NCBI GenBank assembly: GCA_018873245.2 | Contig: JAEMBT020000001.1 | Span: 7,196,220 to 7,260,219 of the forward strand | Source: Archegozetes longisetosus | Taxonomy: Eukaryota > Arthropoda > Arachnida > Sarcoptiformes > Trhypochthoniidae | DNA length: 64,000 bases | Direction: 5' to 3' | In this document: one piece after another, positions 35,815 to 47,210 of the stretch | Numbering within the stretch: position 1 is the stretch's first letter | How the letters are laid out: every line of letters begins with the position of its first letter | Position numbers and translations under genes: made by a program | The notes under the pieces: model-generated | What the model was told of the DNA's origin: nothing | Seen by the model: only the letters and a program-made list of their open reading frames with translations | Databases searched by the model: none

Positions 35815-36057
35815 GGTTGCGCAAAGAGCTCATATCCTATGCATAAAAAATGCTGCTGAATAACAGTAATTCCATATAAGAAATGAGTCAATATCGGCTA
35901 AATGTTAAATTTATATTCGAGATGCTAGATAATAATAATAATGGTTGAATTATTTTATAGATGAAACCTGTTTCTATAACTTTCATTGACAAAACATTTT
36001 GGCTATGAATACAATAAACAACGCTGCATTAGTTTTGATAAAATTTATGTTTGAAGC
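35815..36057 (+). pseudogene. Receptor family fragment: upstream block plus first 18 codons of exon 1
   Basis: The conserved upstream block is followed by ATG at 36005 and MNTINNAALVLIKFMF, the start of the family's signal peptide. After this the sequence switches abruptly to a second copy of the upstream block belonging to gene C (CTACAGGAAGAGATGC). A short local tandem duplication with its breakpoint inside the signal peptide. Confidence 0.75.
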
Positions 36058-36261
36058 CTACAGGAAGAGATGCTACGTACAAAAAGCTCACATCCTATGC
36101 ATCATAAATGATTTTTCATAACAAAAATTCCATATAAGATACGAATCAAAGTTGACTAAATGTTAAATTTATATCCGGGATGACAGATAATAATAAATTA
36201 ATAAAATTATTTGATAAATGAAACCCGTTTCTGTTAGATTCGTTGATAAAACGTTTTGGCT
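36056..36261 (+). promoter_or_regulatory. Conserved upstream block, copy at gene C
   Basis: Contains CTACAGGAAGAG, CTCACATCCTATGCATCAT and AAATGTTAAATTTATATCC with GATGACAGATAATAATAA. The last is about 100 bases before the ATG, where a core promoter could lie. Shared with genes B and D. Confidence 0.45.
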
Positions 36262-38472
36262 ATGAATTCAATGAACAATATTTCATTAGTTTTGGTAAAA
36301 TTCATGTTTATATCATTATTGTTTGATTTAAAAGTCTTATCACAAGATTGTAATGAGTTTGAAGATTGTGATTGTGGGACTGCAGCCAGACCTTTGGGTT
36401 CGGAGATTATAGTCAAACAAAATAACACTATTGAAAATTATGATCATGACAAGCATTTTGAACATAATTCTCACATTTGGTATCAATGTGAAGATAAGAA
36501 TAATGTTCTGGTTGGAGATGCAACGCGAAAATGTGATCGCGGAAAATGGTTGGGAAATGTCCCGCGATGTGGTAAATACATTTTTCGTAGTCAATATCAA
36601 ATATCAATTTCTTGATAAAAAGCATTTTCAACTTTCATTCTTGTAACAAACCCCAAAAATGAAAGCAATTATTTATTTTTTCAAAACACAAAAGTTAAAT
36701 AATTAAGACTTTTTGTTAAGTTTCGATATTTTTATTCCATATCATTCCTGTAATCACTAACTTATTCCTGAAAATTCATGGAAACATCTCTAAAATGCTC
36801 TGAAAATAAAATAACCGAATCATATCTAAAAGGTCTGAAAGCATAACTTAAACAGTTTTAAACTTAGTTCGAGAACATAATCCTATTTATATGTTTAAAA
36901 GTTTATCAAAAGTATTAATGAATTTATTAATAAACAAATTAAAATCACTTTTTTTGCAATCTAGCAATCAATTATCTAAACCAAACCGAACTCTCATCAA
37001 TAAAAATTGTAGACTACAAAAAGTCAGCACCTAATTCGACTATAAGTGTGAACAACAGATACAACTATTTCGGTGCATTTACACCACCCATAGCTCAACA
37101 CCCAAACAATTGTCTAAAATGGAAGATAAGCCAACATCAGAATTGGCTCTTTCAATTAAAACATTCTGTTGATATCGATTACATAAGAATTAAATTATAT
37201 GGACAAAATTTAAGAGATCATTGGAATGGCCACGAGATAAGATTCGAAGTATTTCTAAACAACTTGAGGGGAATTAAATGCAAACTTTCAAACACTAATC
37301 CAATTAATTATGAAGGAAATAACGACAATAAGAATATGAAAAATTTGTTGACACTTGAATTTCTTTGTGAATCAAATTCGAAAATGACTGAGGCAAATAA
37401 AATTCATACGATCCATGTTAATTTCACTGCTGAGAAAAATATCAAAATGTCTGTGTTATCCCTTTGTGATCTAAGAGTGTATTATTTCCATAAAAGTTGT
37501 GGTGAACCAGACTATCCAGTTTCAACTGATGTCAGACTATATGATATTAAACAATACGTGTTTATCTGTAGAGATAATGAACATATGTTGGAAGGTTTGC
37601 AAAATTAGACTTTAGTCAGATTTTGTTCGTAATAATTGTTGTAAATCACATTTACAATTAGAAGTTCAAATAAGGTAATAGGAAATAAGGATTATATGCC
37701 TCTAATCTCACTGTAAAATTTATTCTTATTGTGTTTATAGTTTACAACAATGTAGAGTCAAAAACTGATTAATGCAGAAAATTTTTGTAAACTTTAGAAA
37801 CAATGATGTAATGACTCATGCCTTCGATATCCAGGTAATACTTATGTAAGATGCGGATCTCATGGCAAATGGATGCACAACTTTCCAATATGTGTTTCGA
37901 AGTCTTACTGCGAATTATTAAAAAACGATTCAATAGGGAACGCACTCAGTATTGCGTATGAATCTACAGTAAAACGAGAAAATGGAATGCTCTTTGTGCC
38001 AAACGGAAAAACGGCTCAATTTTCATGTAATAGCCCTGATGCCACGAAAAACAATGAAACAGTCTATTATTTGCATGGAATATCACGTATAATCTGCCAA
38101 AACGGTGAATGGCACGGACTATCTCCTAATGAGAAACCTAATTGTGTTCTCAAGGATTCGGTATCAACTGGTTCGTTCACGACCCCAATATCTAAACAGA
38201 TAATTAGTATCTTATCCGGAATACTAATCGTATGCTTAGTTTTTATTGTCTGTTTAATTATCTATGCACTTAAAGTTCGTAAGTTAAGGCATAAGAGAAA
38301 AATGAAGGAATCTGAAAAAATTGATGAAAATCGCTTCAACTATTATGACGACAATCGTATTTCTGATGATTACGATCAGTTTCAAAATATCTATGAGACA
38401 CCTAATAATGAATATGAACGTCTTAATGTTGCATATTTGGAAATTCTTGACAATAAATCATTCCATTCTTAA
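36262..38472 (+). CDS. Sushi/fucolectin-like transmembrane receptor, gene C, the complete family member
   Basis: Exons 36262-36571, 36965-37594 and 37835-38472 give 525 residues. Signal peptide at about 1-28. Sushi 1 at about 36-103 (CDCGTAARP..WYQCEDKNNVLVG..GKWLGNVPRCG). Fucolectin/F5-8C-like domain at about 130-280 (NNCLKWKISQHQ, VDIDYIRIKL, FEVFLNNL, LSLCDLRVY). Sushi 2 at about 282-336, split by intron 2. Sushi 3 at about 340-410 (YCELL..FSC..IICQNGEWHG..PNCVL). Transmembrane helix at about 435-458 (IISILSGILIVCLVFIVCLI), a basic stop-transfer, then a tail of about 65 residues with FNYYDDNRISDDYDQF and IYETPNNEYERLNVAYLEIL. The sushi-plus-fucolectin plan recalls Drosophila furrowed. A surface recognition receptor with tyrosine-based signalling is inferred, not shown. 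Confidence 0.88.
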
Positions 38473-38810
38473 TCGCTTCATATAAAATAGTAAACTGAGA
38501 TTAAAAAAAATTACACATTATTCGCCGTGATTGCCATCAATTTGCTGAATGAAAGGAATTTTAATTATGCTGGATTAAGATGAACTAATAAGGGATCGCG
38601 TATAAATTCAGATAAAGAGATAAATTACGGTTTGTTAGATCCAATTTTGAGATTGTAAAAAATAATTTAGGTATTATTTTGAAAATTAATTAATTTGAAA
38701 GAATTTTTTAATGCTTGAATAGAGGTTTAATAAAAATGCAGTTATTTGTGAGTGTTTTGCAGATATCCGCAATGTTTTTTTGCGAGTGCGGAACGGATAT
38801 GGGTGTATGA

Positions 38811-39521
38811 TAGGGTGACCACATCTGGTTCAAACCAATACTGGACAAAATAATCAAAGGATCCCCACTTCTAGTTTATTCCACAAATAACTTAAATTTT
38901 TATTGAATTAAAACTTTCGAAGCGATTTAAGCCATTCATTGTTAAAAATGCAATATCTTCTTTTATGCTTAGATTTTGGTATTTAAAAAATTAATGTTTC
39001 TTACAAAATTTAACCATTAATTATTAACTTTGAAAATACAAGTTTGCCAAAAATTCTTGCACTGAAAAATCTTCACATAAATAGTTATTTCAGTAAAATT
39101 GGTGCTACATTACAAAAACAATTCATAGATAAAGTTTAAATAACCTCACATTACGTTATCAAAAATTGAAGAGAAATCACAACTTATTAAAAATTCTTTT
39201 ACACAAATAACGAACAGAAATAAATAATTATGTTAATACTAAACTTTGATTCATGATAACTTTTCAATCAATTGAGAACAGGCGCAAACACTTTGACTTT
39301 GGAATATAAGATTTAAATACATGTGCTGGTAAGATGTGATTTTAATCTGATTGTCAGAAAAACTTCGATTCTCAGAACTTGAAATAAAAAAAATTAGGAT
39401 CAAAAGTTATTTGACTCCAAACTGGACAAATACCTTCCGGATTGGGGTTCAATCTGGACTCTGAATACGATTACCTTAAAACTGGGCTGTTCAGGTCAAA
39501 ACTGGACGTGTGGTCAGCCTA
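38811..39521. mobile_element. hAT-type MITE, perfect 8-bp target duplication GTGTATGA
   Basis: The left end TAGGGTGACCACATCTGG pairs with the right end reversed, TAGGCTGACCACACGTCC. GTGTATGA occurs at 38803-38810 and again at 39522-39529. The interior is AT-rich with no transposase frame. Second member of the GGTGACCA family here. Confidence 0.88.
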
Positions 39522-39529
39522 GTGTATGA

Positions 39530-40690
39530 ATTTTAAAAAGATGCACATGTTAAATACGGATTTCGTCTTCTTTCATGTCTTCAATTATCTGATTCATAAC
39601 AACAAATATAAGAGCACTTTACTTTCTCGCAATTGTTCTAAAACTAGGTTTTGTTACATAAATAGGTTTGAAAAATATAATCCGAACACTTTCGACAGTC
39701 AACCAAGTTAGCAGAAGCATCAGTTAATTTATTGACCGCATCACTGACTAAACGTATTAAATCAGAACAATATTACGTGTTGAATAAATTCAACAATTTA
39801 TTCACCAGTTCTTTGAGATCTGAATATTCTATGAGTTGGTACGATCAGTTAAGTTATGGACTTATATTAATATGAAATCAGTTTTTTATATTACGGGAAT
39901 ATTGTTGATTGAATTCATGCAATCAAACACAAAAAGAACGAACAACAGTAAAGCGATTTTAGTTTTAAGTAATCAAATCTATTGTTTTATAATAATAAGA
40001 GTAGGAAACAATTACAATAACTATCTCTTCAATCAAATAACAGAGACCTTTATTTAATTCAAACACGATATTGATAATGGTAATCATAGGAATCATTACA
40101 TTTATTAACTTAATTTAGGAGACGTATATATACAATTCCTTGATAAAAATGTGAATTTTTTATTCCCTTTCCTAATTAACATTATAGCTTAGATGAATTC
40201 AATACTAATTAATTAAATAATAATCTTCACTGTTGAAAAAATTGTTGAGCACTGCTGTCATGACACAACTAAATTGATTCGCAACAAGGAAATAGTTGAA
40301 TAAACTCTCACATTCTTGAATGAATTCTAAGCATAAATCAGGTATTCTACCACTATTCGAAAAATTCTAAAAAATACTGAATTCAAGTTGAATTTCTATT
40401 AAATATAATGTTTGAAGTGATTGCAAAATATTCCTATTTGTGTCCACAAATTAAAGATTTGAGTGTTGGATCAAAAATTTCAATTATATTAGTTTTCCAA
40501 ACAAATAATGGAAAGGAATACTTATACAGACATTTCTAGTCAAATTTCGTCTAAAGTGTTAGAATTTGATGAAAAAGAAATCCTAATGAAAAATTTATGA
40601 AAATCACTTTATTGTCCCAAATATCATCCCTACCAGGAATAATCCTAGTCATATTAGTCTGTGTAGTATTTTAATTTGTATGAATTTTAG
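39530..40690. other. AT-rich intergenic region, 3' flank of the minus-strand channel
   Basis: The open frames at 39526-39711 and 39836-40057 resemble nothing I recognise and are as expected by chance. No other feature supported. Confidence 0.4.
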
Positions 40691-40694
40691 ATAA

Positions 40695-42086
40695 TTAGGC
40701 TAATATTTTATAGAGATACAATGTGAAAAAATCAAATATAGCGGTGACTGACAATCCCAGCCACATTCCCGCTAAACCACCAAAACTACATATAAACGAT
40801 ATGAGTGTCATTTCAGGCAGGTGTTCGATTATTTCATCTGGCAATTGATTGTGAGCTATACTTAAAACTATTGATAAATTAGGGACATTTTTCACATCAT
40901 TAACTTGAAAATTAATAAACTGGTTATGACAATCATGTTTGCAATTAGCTTCACATTTAGGTTCAACTTCGGATAGTGATCTACTAAAGCACCCAAAGTT
41001 TGTTAAATTATTTTGGGGACATGACATTTCTGATCCATATATTTGAAAATATTGTTTCCTGAAAAGAGCTCCGGTTTTATAAAAGCATTTTCCACACCTC
41101 TCTCTCAGCGCTTTCATAACACATCTATCAATGCAATCAGAACTCAATTGTTGTTCGTTAATATTACTTGCGGTATAGTCTTGACAATTTGTTGAATATC
41201 TTGGAGGCAATAGTTTAGTAATGATCCGGGAATAAGATACATAATAGAGATTTCCGGGACTTAATTTGATAAAACTGTTGTCACGTAAATGATGAGGCAG
41301 AGTGTTTGGAGAATGCATTGAGAAATAATAGAATTCTTTTCCAGAAATTGATGGAAACCAACTCAAGTTTTGTTCAATAGTAAAACTAAATTCTCTTTCC
41401 TTCATTTCGAAATCTTTCCATCGATTGTTGAGCTGACTGAAAAATGTGAAGCACTTTTGAAAATGAAGACCAGTATGTTCTCCTCTGATTGATTCAATGG
41501 GATCAATGTCTGGAATGGCTGAGAATTCATTAATAGTTTTAGATTTGTTATGTGTGTTTCCAGCAACAAATGCAGCGATACTACCCCTAACAGGTACACT
41601 TATGTTTTCGAAAGCTTCGAGTATTGTCATAGAATCAAATGCTTTTGTTGAGTGATATTTCAATTCATTTTTCAACTGGTTCGAAATCTCTATAAAGGTT
41701 TGGTCCTGAAAATCTGTTTGATTCAGTTTACTCTTGATATTCTGATAGATGTCATAACTCTGTTTGAATTCTGGATAAATTTTCGTGAGACCTTCCATCG
41801 TTGCGAAGTACGGATAGCAGACCGTAACGGCTGGCAAAGAACTGAAACCAAGTTTCTTAACTTTTATATTAACAACAGTTAGTCCTTTATTGTATTGCAA
41901 GCAGAGTTGAGTTGTTTGATAAGTTAAGCCAAAAACACTCATCAAAAGAACTAAAATTCTAAATAAACCTAATATTCTTTTCATCTTTGAATATTTTTCA
42001 GAATCATTCTCCACAGACTGTTCGAGTGTCTTCATCTCCATTTGTTTCCAAGTATTGTCTGGTATAATAGAAATGAAACCTCTCAT
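40695..42086 (-). CDS. DEG/ENaC family sodium channel, divergent intact single exon
   Basis: 463 residues from ATG at 42086; a second in-frame ATG a few codons later is also possible. TM1 at about residues 40-62 (ILGLFRILVLLMSVFGLTYQ). Then FSSLPAVTVCYPYF, the family motif after TM1. The cysteine-rich extracellular part includes LLPPRYSTNCQDY, DCIDRCVMKAL, RCGKCF and CEANCKHDCHNQF. TM2 near 427-455 has SFGGLAGMWLGLS, with the GLS filter, followed by a short C-terminus. It is clearly related to the channels at 15047 and 56221 but much more diverged and outside their duplicated block, so it marks an older split. No introns. Confidence 0.92.
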   Translation of the reverse strand: MRGFISIIPDNTWKQMEMKTLEQSVENDSEKYSKMKRILGLFRILVLLMSVFGLTYQTTQLCLQYNKGLTVVNIKVKKLGFSSLPAVTVCYPYFATMEGLTKIYPEFKQSYDIYQNIKSKLNQTDFQDQTFIEISNQLKNELKYHSTKAFDSMTILEAFENISVPVRGSIAAFVAGNTHNKSKTINEFSAIPDIDPIESIRGEHTGLHFQKCFTFFSQLNNRWKDFEMKEREFSFTIEQNLSWFPSISGKEFYYFSMHSPNTLPHHLRDNSFIKLSPGNLYYVSYSRIITKLLPPRYSTNCQDYTASNINEQQLSSDCIDRCVMKALRERCGKCFYKTGALFRKQYFQIYGSEMSCPQNNLTNFGCFSRSLSEVEPKCEANCKHDCHNQFINFQVNDVKNVPNLSIVLSIAHNQLPDEIIEHLPEMTLISFICSFGGLAGMWLGLSVTAIFDFFTLYLYKILA

Positions 42087-43520
42087 TTATGCATTCGTTT
42101 CAGATTGAATACTCAAAAAGTAGTATCTAGTATCTGAATCTGACTTCTTAGGATTTATTATCACCTCTGCCTGATAGTTATCACTATTTAAATTTTGTCA
42201 ATAACTAGCCACTACAAAATATATACATCAGCTCTTATAGCCAATCTTTCTAATTTATTACTTATACTGGTTTCGATACTTATATATAAAGGGTGGAAAT
42301 TCAATATTTTTTATTATCATTTTCATAATGAAACTTCCATTAATTAAATATCGATTGAATATTCTCTTAATTTGTTGATTTTGTGGGATTCCAAGCATAA
42401 AATATATTTGTAAAAGTTGATAAAGTAGCTATATTTAGTAAATATGACGTTTTCGTAATTATATTTAGTAAACATGACATTTACCATAGACAATTAAATT
42501 TAGAAATCTTGATAATTAAAAAATGATGATAGAAATATTTCTGTTTAGAATATTCTTTCGAATAATCAATAAGTAATTAATTCTGATGAATTTAGACCCA
42601 AAATTGCCACCAATAAAAAAATTGCTTTAAAAGTAGAAATCTGACATTCAAATGATCTCCCTATTTTTTCAATCTCTACGTCCATCTCAGTCTTTCATGT
42701 ACATGAAGACAATCACACTAAAGGTCATGGTCATTTCTGAAATATTGTGTGAATGCAGAAATAACGTCATATAAAGATTTATTGACACAAAAAAAGAAAA
42801 TCCATAAGTCAATCCTGTATTCAGTTCGAAAGACTAAGATCAATACGACAAATATGAGAGAAATATGTATTTCGCTTGCTTTGAACATACATCATAAATC
42901 ATATAAAGCACTTACTGTTTTAAGAGCGCTTTTAAGATATTTATCAATAGATGACGAAAGGGCTTAAAAATATCAATTTTATTAAAATATTGAGTAATCA
43001 GTGTCAGCCATAGATTCGTTTACTATCAATAGTTTTATCGCCAAAAACATTAGAGTTTATAAAATAAAATATGATCAGATAAGAACCACTAGTCTTATAA
43101 ATGTAATGATTAATGATTTTCCCTTTGATATATTCAATAAGATTTAAGCCCTCATAATGTACAAAATTTTCAAAAGCCTACAGAAGATAGTAAATTATTC
43201 ATATGCTAGGCTGAATTCATTTGATAATTCAGTTGCCAATTGATTGAAATCATATGCATATTACTCACATGTAACCAATGATATTCCTTTAGCATGTTCT
43301 ATCATATTCTCTGGAAATCCAATTTCTATAACTCCGTATCTACTTCTGATGTAATGTTAGGAATAGTTATTAGGATTACATTCAAAATCTTTAACAAGTT
43401 CATTTTTTTCTTTTAGAAAACTAGATATTTAGCTGAGATCATTTATTAAACACTTCTTATATTGAGTTCGAATATCTGATAACATGTCAAGTTTATATTT
43501 TTATATTGCATTGAAACTGA
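42087..43520. other. AT-rich intergenic region, 5' flank of the minus-strand channel
   Basis: A plus-strand open frame at 42749-42967 has no recognisable similarity or domain and is probably chance. Nothing else supported. Confidence 0.4.
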
Positions 43521-43528
43521 CTCATATC

Positions 43529-44043
43529 TAGGGTGACTACCCGTCCTGTTTTTGACGGGTCAGTCCCGTCTTTTGAAAGATAAAAGACAAAAATCCCGTC
43601 AGACCAGAAACTCTCGACGAGACATTTAGTTGTCCCGTTTTTCAAATTTCATTTTGAAAAATATGCTCAGAAAAATATTTCTTAGAAATTCAAACATTAA
43701 ATTTATTTTACAAACGATAAGGGTTTAAGAAATCCAGTTTGTTTTGAACACCTGTGGTTTAAAAGCAAAAGTTGTTGAATTAATCTTTTCTGCCTTGACA
43801 TCTGATATAAATCAGTATTTCTCACTTTTGAATAACCTTTGAAAGATGCCATTTCTAAGAAAAGATATACTTTTGAAATCAAGCATGGCTAATAATTTTC
43901 AATGTTTTAATATGAGAATGTATTGTTTGACATCTAAATATTTGTAGTGACAAATAAAAGCGACATTTTTCTTTTTAAAAATGTAAGGGTCACCCTTTGA
44001 TATTTTTGTCCCGTCATGAGACAAGTCAGAGGTGGTCACCCTA
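43529..44043. mobile_element. hAT-type MITE, perfect 8-bp target duplication CTCATATC
   Basis: TAGGGTGACTACCCGTCCTG on the left and GAGGTGGTCACCCTA on the right. CTCATATC lies at 43521-43528 and 44044-44051. The subterminal part holds ACGGGTCAGTCCCGTC-type palindromes. 515 bases, non-coding. Third GGTGACCA-type element in 9.4 kb. Confidence 0.88.
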
Positions 44044-44621
44044 CTCATATCTAATGAACAATTTTCTATACTCGAAATTAGCTTTCCCCTACTTCATAAA
44101 TAGTTACACAACATCTTAAGTCACAATATCTTAGCTAAGTTTTAGCTATTTAAATGAAACTTTTCAAGCCTATTCAAAGTATTGTTTTCACGAGAAATGA
44201 CTAAATGAGTAATAAAATAGTTGTTAATCTGTTTTTTCTTATAGAAAGAGTTATATAAAGTTAAGTTTAAGTACCGCATTAAACTTTATTATCGATAATT
44301 AGACATCAAATAATTCCTAATCCTCTTATTTTGTAAGCCATAAGATTTCATTGGAAATAAGATTTTATGTTAATTAAAAGTTTTACAATAGGTTTAGAAA
44401 TAATGTTTTTCACTTGCAAAAAGTATATTTATTACTGTTAACAGAGCCTCCGTATTCGGAATGATCCTGGTTTTTTAAAGGATTTCGAAACTTTGGGAGA
44501 TAATCATTTTACATTAAATCATTTTTATCAAGTAGTTAATTTCTTCTCCTGAACTCATTTCCGAATTTGATCACTTTCACCTCGCGAATACGAAGGCTCT
44601 GATTATAAGTAATAAAGGTTG

Positions 44622-44824
44622 AAAACTACAGGAAGAAATCATGTCGTGTACATAGAGCTCACATCCTATGTATTAAAAATGATATCAAATAACAATATTT
44701 AAAATAGAAATGAGAACTGAATGAATGTTAAATTTATATCCGGGATGACAGACAATAATAAGCTAACAAAATTACTTATTAAATGAAATTTACGTTTTTA
44801 TAACATTTATTCAAAAAATTGACT
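44622..44824 (+). promoter_or_regulatory. Conserved upstream block, copy at gene D
   Basis: Shares AAACTACAGGAAGA, GAGCTCACATCCTATG and AAATTTATATCCGGGATGAC with genes B and C. A further shared stretch at about 44250-44390 matches 29270-29420 upstream of B, so the paralogous 5' flank extends at least 500 bases. Confidence 0.45.
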
Positions 44825-47063
44825 ATGTGTTTAATAAATTTTTTATTAGTTTCAGTTAATTTCACGTTTATATTATTATTGTTTGTTTTAAAAGCTTCAT
44901 CACAAGATTGTAATGAGTTTCAAGAATGTAATTGTGGGACTGTAGCAGAACCTCCGGGTTCAGAGATTATAGTCAAACCTTTCAAGAATTATAACACTTT
45001 TGAAAGATATGATGATGCGAAAGAATACAAACATAATTCTCAGGTTTTGTATCAATGTAAGGATAAGAATAATCTTCTGGTTGGGAATGAAATACGAAGA
45101 TGTGATCGCGGAAAATGGTTGGGAAGTGTCCCACGATGTGGTAATTATTCAAATGTATACATTTCATGATCATAAATTATTTGGTAAACAATTTTAAACT
45201 TTCATTCTTGCGATATATCCAAAAAATGAAAAGCCTTACTATTTTTCAAAAAACAAAATTTAAGTGATTGAGATTTTTCCCGAATTCAACATTTTCTTAT
45301 TATCATTTCTGTTATCATTAACCTGATTTTTGAAATTTATATAAACATCTTTAAAATTTCCTAAAAATGAGAAATATTTATAGTTCTAAAAAGTATAACT
45401 AAAATAATTTTTAATTTTTCTTAAGAGCGTAATCCTATTTATATATTTAAAAGTTTATCAAAAGTATTACATTCACCTCTCGTTATAGCGAATATCCGAA
45501 TGCACTAAAAATTCACTGATTATAACGAGAGTTCACCATATCGAGTATAGTGTGCGTAGTCTGCGAACCAAATAATTCTCTTTGAAAGTGTTTATTATAA
45601 CTGGTAGTTCACTATATCCAACTTTATTATAGAGAGAGTTGACTGTATTAAATTTATTGATAAAATAAAATTCATTTTTTCGATCTAGCGATCAATTATA
45701 TAAATCAAGCCGAAGTCGCATTTATAGAAATTTTTGACCACAAAAAAATCTCACCAAACTCAGGAATACATTTGGCGAACAGGTTCAGTGATTTGGATGC
45801 ACTCACATCATCACCCACACGATTGTCTGATAGATATCCAAACAATTGTCCAAAATGGAAGATAAACGAAAATCAGATTTGGATTTTTAAACTAAGACAT
45901 TCTGTTGATGTCCATTACGTAAGAATTAAATTATATGCAGAAAACCTAAGACATCATTGGAATAATCACGAGATAAAGTTTGAAGTATTTCTAAACAACT
46001 TATGGGGAATTAAATGCAATTTATCAAATTCTAATACAATTAATTACGAGGAAAATTACGATAATAAGGATACGAGAAATTTTTTGACACTTGAATTTCT
46101 TTGCGAATCAGATTCGAATCTTGCTAAGACAAATAGAGTTCATATGATTTATGTTAATTTCGCCGCTAGGAAAAATATCAAAATTTTTACGTTATCTGTC
46201 TGTGATCTAAGAGTCTATTATTTTCCTAAAAGTTGTGGTCAACCAGACTTTCCAGCTCTAGCTCAGGTCCGATATTCTAATTCGTTTAAAGAGTTGGAAC
46301 AATACGAGTATGTCTGTAAAGATAATTTTGTGTTGGAAGGTTTGCAAGGTTAGGTTTTAGTCAGATTTTGTTCACAAATTGTTGTAAATCACACTTACAA
46401 CTAAAAGTTCAAATAAGGTAACAGAAAATAATGATTAAATGCCTCTAATCTCACTTCAAAATTTATCATTCTTGAGCGTGTGGTTTACAATAATATAGAG
46501 CCAAAAACTGATTGAAGCTGAAAATTTTGATGAATTTTAGAAATAAATGGTGTAATGATTAATACCTTCAATATTTAGGTAATACTTATATAAGATGCGG
46601 AGCTAATGGCAAATGGATGGACGACTTCCCCTTATGTGTTCCAAAGTTTTACTGCAAATTACTAAAAATTGACTCAATCGGAAACTTAATTAAAGTTCAA
46701 TACGAATCAAAAATTATTGGTGCAAAAGGAGAGATTGTCATACCTGATGGAAAATTTGCACAATTTTCATGTCATAATCAAAGTAATGACAATAATGAAT
46801 CTGTCTATCAATTGGAAGGAATTTCTAGTAGTATTTGTAGAAACGGTCAATGGATTGGATTACGTCCAGATAGAAAGCCTAATTGTGTTCTTAAGGTTTC
46901 TGTACCATTAACTACAAATTCAGTTAGCACATCAAGAAAGTTAATAAGAATATTATCTGGAATATTGTTTGTAAACTTAATATCTATTGTTTGTTTAATC
47001 ATCTATATGTTAGTTTCATCTAAGAGAAAGAAACTCGGAAAAATTGATGAAATTCAAGCATAG
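44825..47063 (+). CDS. Sushi/fucolectin-like transmembrane receptor, gene D, tail truncated
   Basis: Exons 44825-45140, 45689-46339 and 46579-47063 give 483 residues. Signal peptide (LVSVNFTFILLLFVLKASSQ), sushi 1 (CNCGTVAEPPG..GKWLGSVPRCG), fucolectin/F5-8C-like domain (NNCPKWKINENQ, VDVHYVRIKL, LSVCDLRVY), sushi 2 (CGQPDFPA..GNTYIRCGANGKW..FPLCV), and sushi 3 complete (YCKLL..FSC..SICRNGQWIG..PNCVL). Transmembrane helix (LSGILFVNLISIVCLIIYML), then a short basic end KRKKLGKIDEIQA and a stop. Downstream 47070-47200 still holds the tail's coding sequence (YYDDNR, IYEIPNDEYEST) in a shifted, stop-containing frame. A functional but signalling-dead receptor is possible. Intron 1 hosts a 176-bp MITE. 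Confidence 0.85.
45470..45645. mobile_element. Tc1/mariner-type MITE in intron 1 of gene D
   Basis: 176 bases with ends CATTCACCTCTCGTTATAG and, reversed, CAGTCAACTCTCTCTATAAT, flanked by TA on both sides (45468-45469, 45646-45647). The matching introns of genes C (near 36915) and B (near 30940) lack it, showing the empty site. Confidence 0.8.
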
Positions 47064-47069
47064 AATTAC

Positions 47070-47210
47070 CTCATATATTATGACGACAATCGTTATCTGA
47101 TAATTAAGAGCAGTTCCAACGTATCTATGAGATACCTAATGATGAATACGAATCTACTAATACTACATGTTTAAAGACTTTTGGCGATAAATTATTATAT
47201 CCTCAATATG
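47070..47210 (+). pseudogene. Remnant of the tyrosine-rich tail of gene D
   Basis: Homologous to the last 40 codons of gene C (YYDDNR, QFQRIYEIPNDEYES). It is cut off from the gene D frame by an upstream stop and carries its own stops. Shows the tail was lost secondarily. Confidence 0.7.

Noticed and set aside
42749..42967. Plus-strand open frame of 72 codons between the channel and gene D
   Set aside because: No signal peptide, domain or paralog support; length is within chance for this composition.
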